Below are positions 5,966-7,375 of a stretch of DNA of 7,375 bases, piece after piece (the first letter of the stretch is position 1; each line of letters starts with the position of its first letter). Below the pieces are notes generated by a model that saw nothing but the letters and a program-made list of their open reading frames with translations, was not told the DNA's origin and made no database searches. The position numbers and the translations under genes are program-made. The stretch lies in contig JAHEML010000167.1 in NCBI GenBank assembly GCA_024643705.1, positions 1 through 7,375 of the forward strand. The letters are read 5' to 3'. The DNA is from Caldilineaceae bacterium. Lineage in GTDB: Bacteria > Chloroflexota > Anaerolineae > Caldilineales > Caldilineaceae.

Positions 5966-6349
5966 TCAAGCCATCCGCTGTTGTTGCTCTCTCTGGGTAC
6001 CGCTGAGCCAAAAGAGAAGACCAACAACCAGAAATGGGGCACAATACAAACTGATAAACAGGATGATATTAGAGGCAAGCCCAAACGCTACAGACGCCGA
6101 ATAGACCGCTGCCATCAGACAAAGAGCGCAGAGGATGACAAGCAGGCCGCCGATCTTTTCCCAGCGCCATGCAGCCAACGAGGCAGCGACAGCCAACACA
6201 ACGAAGAGCAATACCGGGATAGCCGGTGCTTGCGGCTTGTCTTCGTTGAAGATAGACAGCACAACGATTGCAAGAAAGGCGCATCCGACAGCCACGCTGA
6301 ACAGTCGTGCCAGCCAACCCAGAGAAATGGCGCTCTGTTGATTCTGCAT
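5966..6349 (-). CDS. Small four-helix integral membrane protein of unknown function
   Basis: A 127-residue hydrophobic protein with four predicted membrane helices at about residues 13-34, 42-60, 66-87 and 94-115, short polar ends, and a charged C-terminal tail (TQREQQQRMA). Between helices 2 and 3 is WRWEKIGGLL, and helix 4 ends PFLVVGLLFWLS. That combination resembles a family of small uncharacterised membrane proteins I associate with Chloroflexota (perhaps DUF7670; from memory). I chose the start at 6349 because GGAGGAG (6358-6364) is eight bases upstream; an ATG at 6394 would add 15 non-hydrophobic residues and has no better site. It lies 50 bases after metA and 87 before metY, on the same strand, so it may be co-transcribed with metA. 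No transporter motif or catalytic residue is visible. Confidence 0.8.
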   Translation of the reverse strand: MQNQQSAISLGWLARLFSVAVGCAFLAIVVLSIFNEDKPQAPAIPVLLFVVLAVAASLAAWRWEKIGGLLVILCALCLMAAVYSASVAFGLASNIILFISLYCAPFLVVGLLFWLSGTQREQQQRMA

Positions 6350-6357
6350 GATTCGAT

Positions 6358-6364
6358 CTCCTCC
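6358..6364 (-). promoter_or_regulatory. Ribosome binding site fixing the start of the small membrane protein
   Basis: GGAGGAG on the minus strand, eight bases before the ATG at 6349. It is a strong Shine-Dalgarno match with near-ideal spacing and decides against the in-frame ATG at 6394. Confidence 0.75.
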
Positions 6365-6399
6365 CCTTGCGGGTCGCACAATCCAGCCAGACACAGCGG

Positions 6400-7375
6400 C
6401 TACCTGCCCGCGTGCAGCCCCAACGGATCGTTGGGATCGACCCCTTCCCGGAAGAGTTTACGTCGATCCAGATCGGCCACCCGGTAGACCAGCCCCAGCC
6501 AATTGTTAAAAATAGCTCTGGCTGTGTCGCCCCAGGTGTTGTCCAGTTCGGGCAGCATGGCGTTTTCGGGGAAAGGGGGCGGCACAGTGCCCCGGCGTTT
6601 GGCAACCTGCACCATCTCGCGGTAGGCGTCGGCCACCGCAGCCACTTGGGGCGAAAAGTAATTGTCCGGGGCCGGGGGGTAGTCCTCCCGCTCGCCATGA
6701 TAATAGCGGTGTACCTCTCGCTTGTACTCCTTGAGCAGACTATTGATGTCATACTCCGGGTGGCCCTGAAAATAGATCACCCGGAAGTGATCCGCGCTCA
6801 CGGCCATATGCACTCCCGCCTCTGCGCTCTCCACCAGAATCGACAGCCCAGCGGCGATGAACTGCTCCCGGCTGATCTCGTTGAAACGAGAATGGGGCAC
6901 ATCGAAACGGGTATTAATGTCGCTGAGCAGCGGGTGATAGGGATGCAACACCCGGTGGTTGAAAACGCCCCAGCGCTTGAAGCCAAGAGGTTGACGCTCG
7001 ACCCCATGAAACTGCTGCAACAGGGCGTGGGTTGCTAAACAAGAACAGAGTACCGACGCCACATTTTCCGAAGCCCAGGCCATCACCTCGGAGAGAGGCT
7101 GCCAAAAAGGTTCGTTCTCCAGGGCCGGGTTGCTTACATTCGCCCCAGTGATGATCAGCGCATCCAGCCCTTTCTCCTGCGCGTTCTGAAACGTGCTGTA
7201 GTAGCGGTCGATGTACGCTTGGCTCTCCGGGCTGCGGGACAACCCCGGCACAGAGAATGGGTGAACGAAGAACTGGGCAATCTGATTAGAACTTCCCACC
7301 AGCCGCATAAACTGCTGTTCGGTCACTTGCAGCGCGGCGTCGGGCATCATATTCAGCAGGCCGATATGCAGCTCG
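6400..7375 (-). CDS. metA: Homoserine O-acyltransferase (MetA/HTS family), 5' end beyond the window
   Basis: The frame is open to the window edge. The eight codons before the ATG at 7350 read ELHIGLLN and continue into MMPDAALQVTEQQFMRL, matching the conserved MetA segment (L-LNLMP-K---TE-QFLRLL), so about 35-40 N-terminal residues are missing. The enzyme acylates homoserine with acetyl- or succinyl-CoA, the first committed step to methionine, using a class-I-glutamine-amidotransferase-like fold. Counting from the ATG at 7350, the nucleophile is C104 (CSCLATHALLQ), with a conserved lysine region at K125 (GFKRWGVFNH), PHSRF at 152-156, and catalytic H197 with E199 in FQGHPEYD. FNNWL near the C-terminus is also typical. 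About 28 extra residues lie between NYF and NWL compared with E. coli MetA (from memory). MetY nearby favours the acetyl donor, but the specificity position is non-standard. The ATG at 7350 is internal. Confidence 0.92.
   Translation of the reverse strand, partial: ELHIGLLNMMPDAALQVTEQQFMRLVGSSNQIAQFFVHPFSVPGLSRSPESQAYIDRYYSTFQNAQEKGLDALIITGANVSNPALENEPFWQPLSEVMAWASENVASVLCSCLATHALLQQFHGVERQPLGFKRWGVFNHRVLHPYHPLLSDINTRFDVPHSRFNEISREQFIAAGLSILVESAEAGVHMAVSADHFRVIYFQGHPEYDINSLLKEYKREVHRYYHGEREDYPPAPDNYFSPQVAAVADAYREMVQVAKRRGTVPPPFPENAMLPELDNTWGDTARAIFNNWLGLVYRVADLDRRKLFREGVDPNDPLGLHAGR

Noticed and set aside
4484..6487. A 667-codon open frame on the plus strand opposite metY and the membrane-protein gene
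   Set aside because: It is the antisense shadow of well-supported genes in GC-rich DNA. Its translation has no recognisable domain and runs through the palindrome and the AT-rich promoter region.
7348..7350. ATG at 7350 as the start of metA
   Set aside because: Codons before it continue the conserved MetA N-terminal segment (HIGLLNMMP), so the true start lies beyond the window.

Overview
The base composition is GC-rich and the genes are ordinary bacterial ones, tightly packed, with no gap above 300 bases. Gene content (an amidohydrolase, a phytanoyl-CoA-dioxygenase-like oxygenase and an enolase-superfamily dehydratase, then a metA/metY cluster with a small four-helix membrane protein and DinB-fold proteins), together with intergenic palindromes built from 7-8 nt words, suggests an environmental Chloroflexota (Anaerolineae/Caldilineae-like). 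That assignment is an impression; the window has no rRNA or other marker gene. I see no tRNA, rRNA, CRISPR array, insertion sequence or phage gene.

Left part (1-3260): a probable catabolic locus. A metal-dependent amidohydrolase (64-906, minus) lies downstream of a Fe(II)/2-oxoglutarate-type dioxygenase (1067-1918, minus). Both are divergent from a mandelate racemase/muconate lactonizing enzyme family protein (2103-3260, plus) across a 184-base shared promoter region. The dehydratase keeps metal ligands and acid/base residues typical of sugar-acid dehydratases, and this amidohydrolase group includes sugar lactonases. A lactone-to-acid-to-keto-acid route is therefore plausible, but the substrate is unknown. 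The amidohydrolase gene is bracketed by two copies of a palindrome made of the heptamer AAACGTG.

Middle (3261-4524): two different DinB-fold proteins (3382-3882 plus; 4054-4524 minus) face each other tail to tail across a 171-base gap that holds a long imperfect palindrome.

Right part (4525-7375): a minus-strand run of methionine/sulfur genes. It reads metA (homoserine O-acyltransferase, cut by the window end), a small four-helix membrane protein, metY (O-acetylhomoserine sulfhydrylase), then the second DinB protein. MetA activates homoserine and MetY replaces the acyl group with sulfide, so together they give homocysteine. A third palindrome starts at the last base of the metY stop codon and separates metY from the DinB gene.

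I find no convincing new defence or mobile system. The most unusual signal is non-coding: four intergenic palindromes from three unrelated sequence families that share one design, short degenerate words repeated in register and mirrored into a hairpin.
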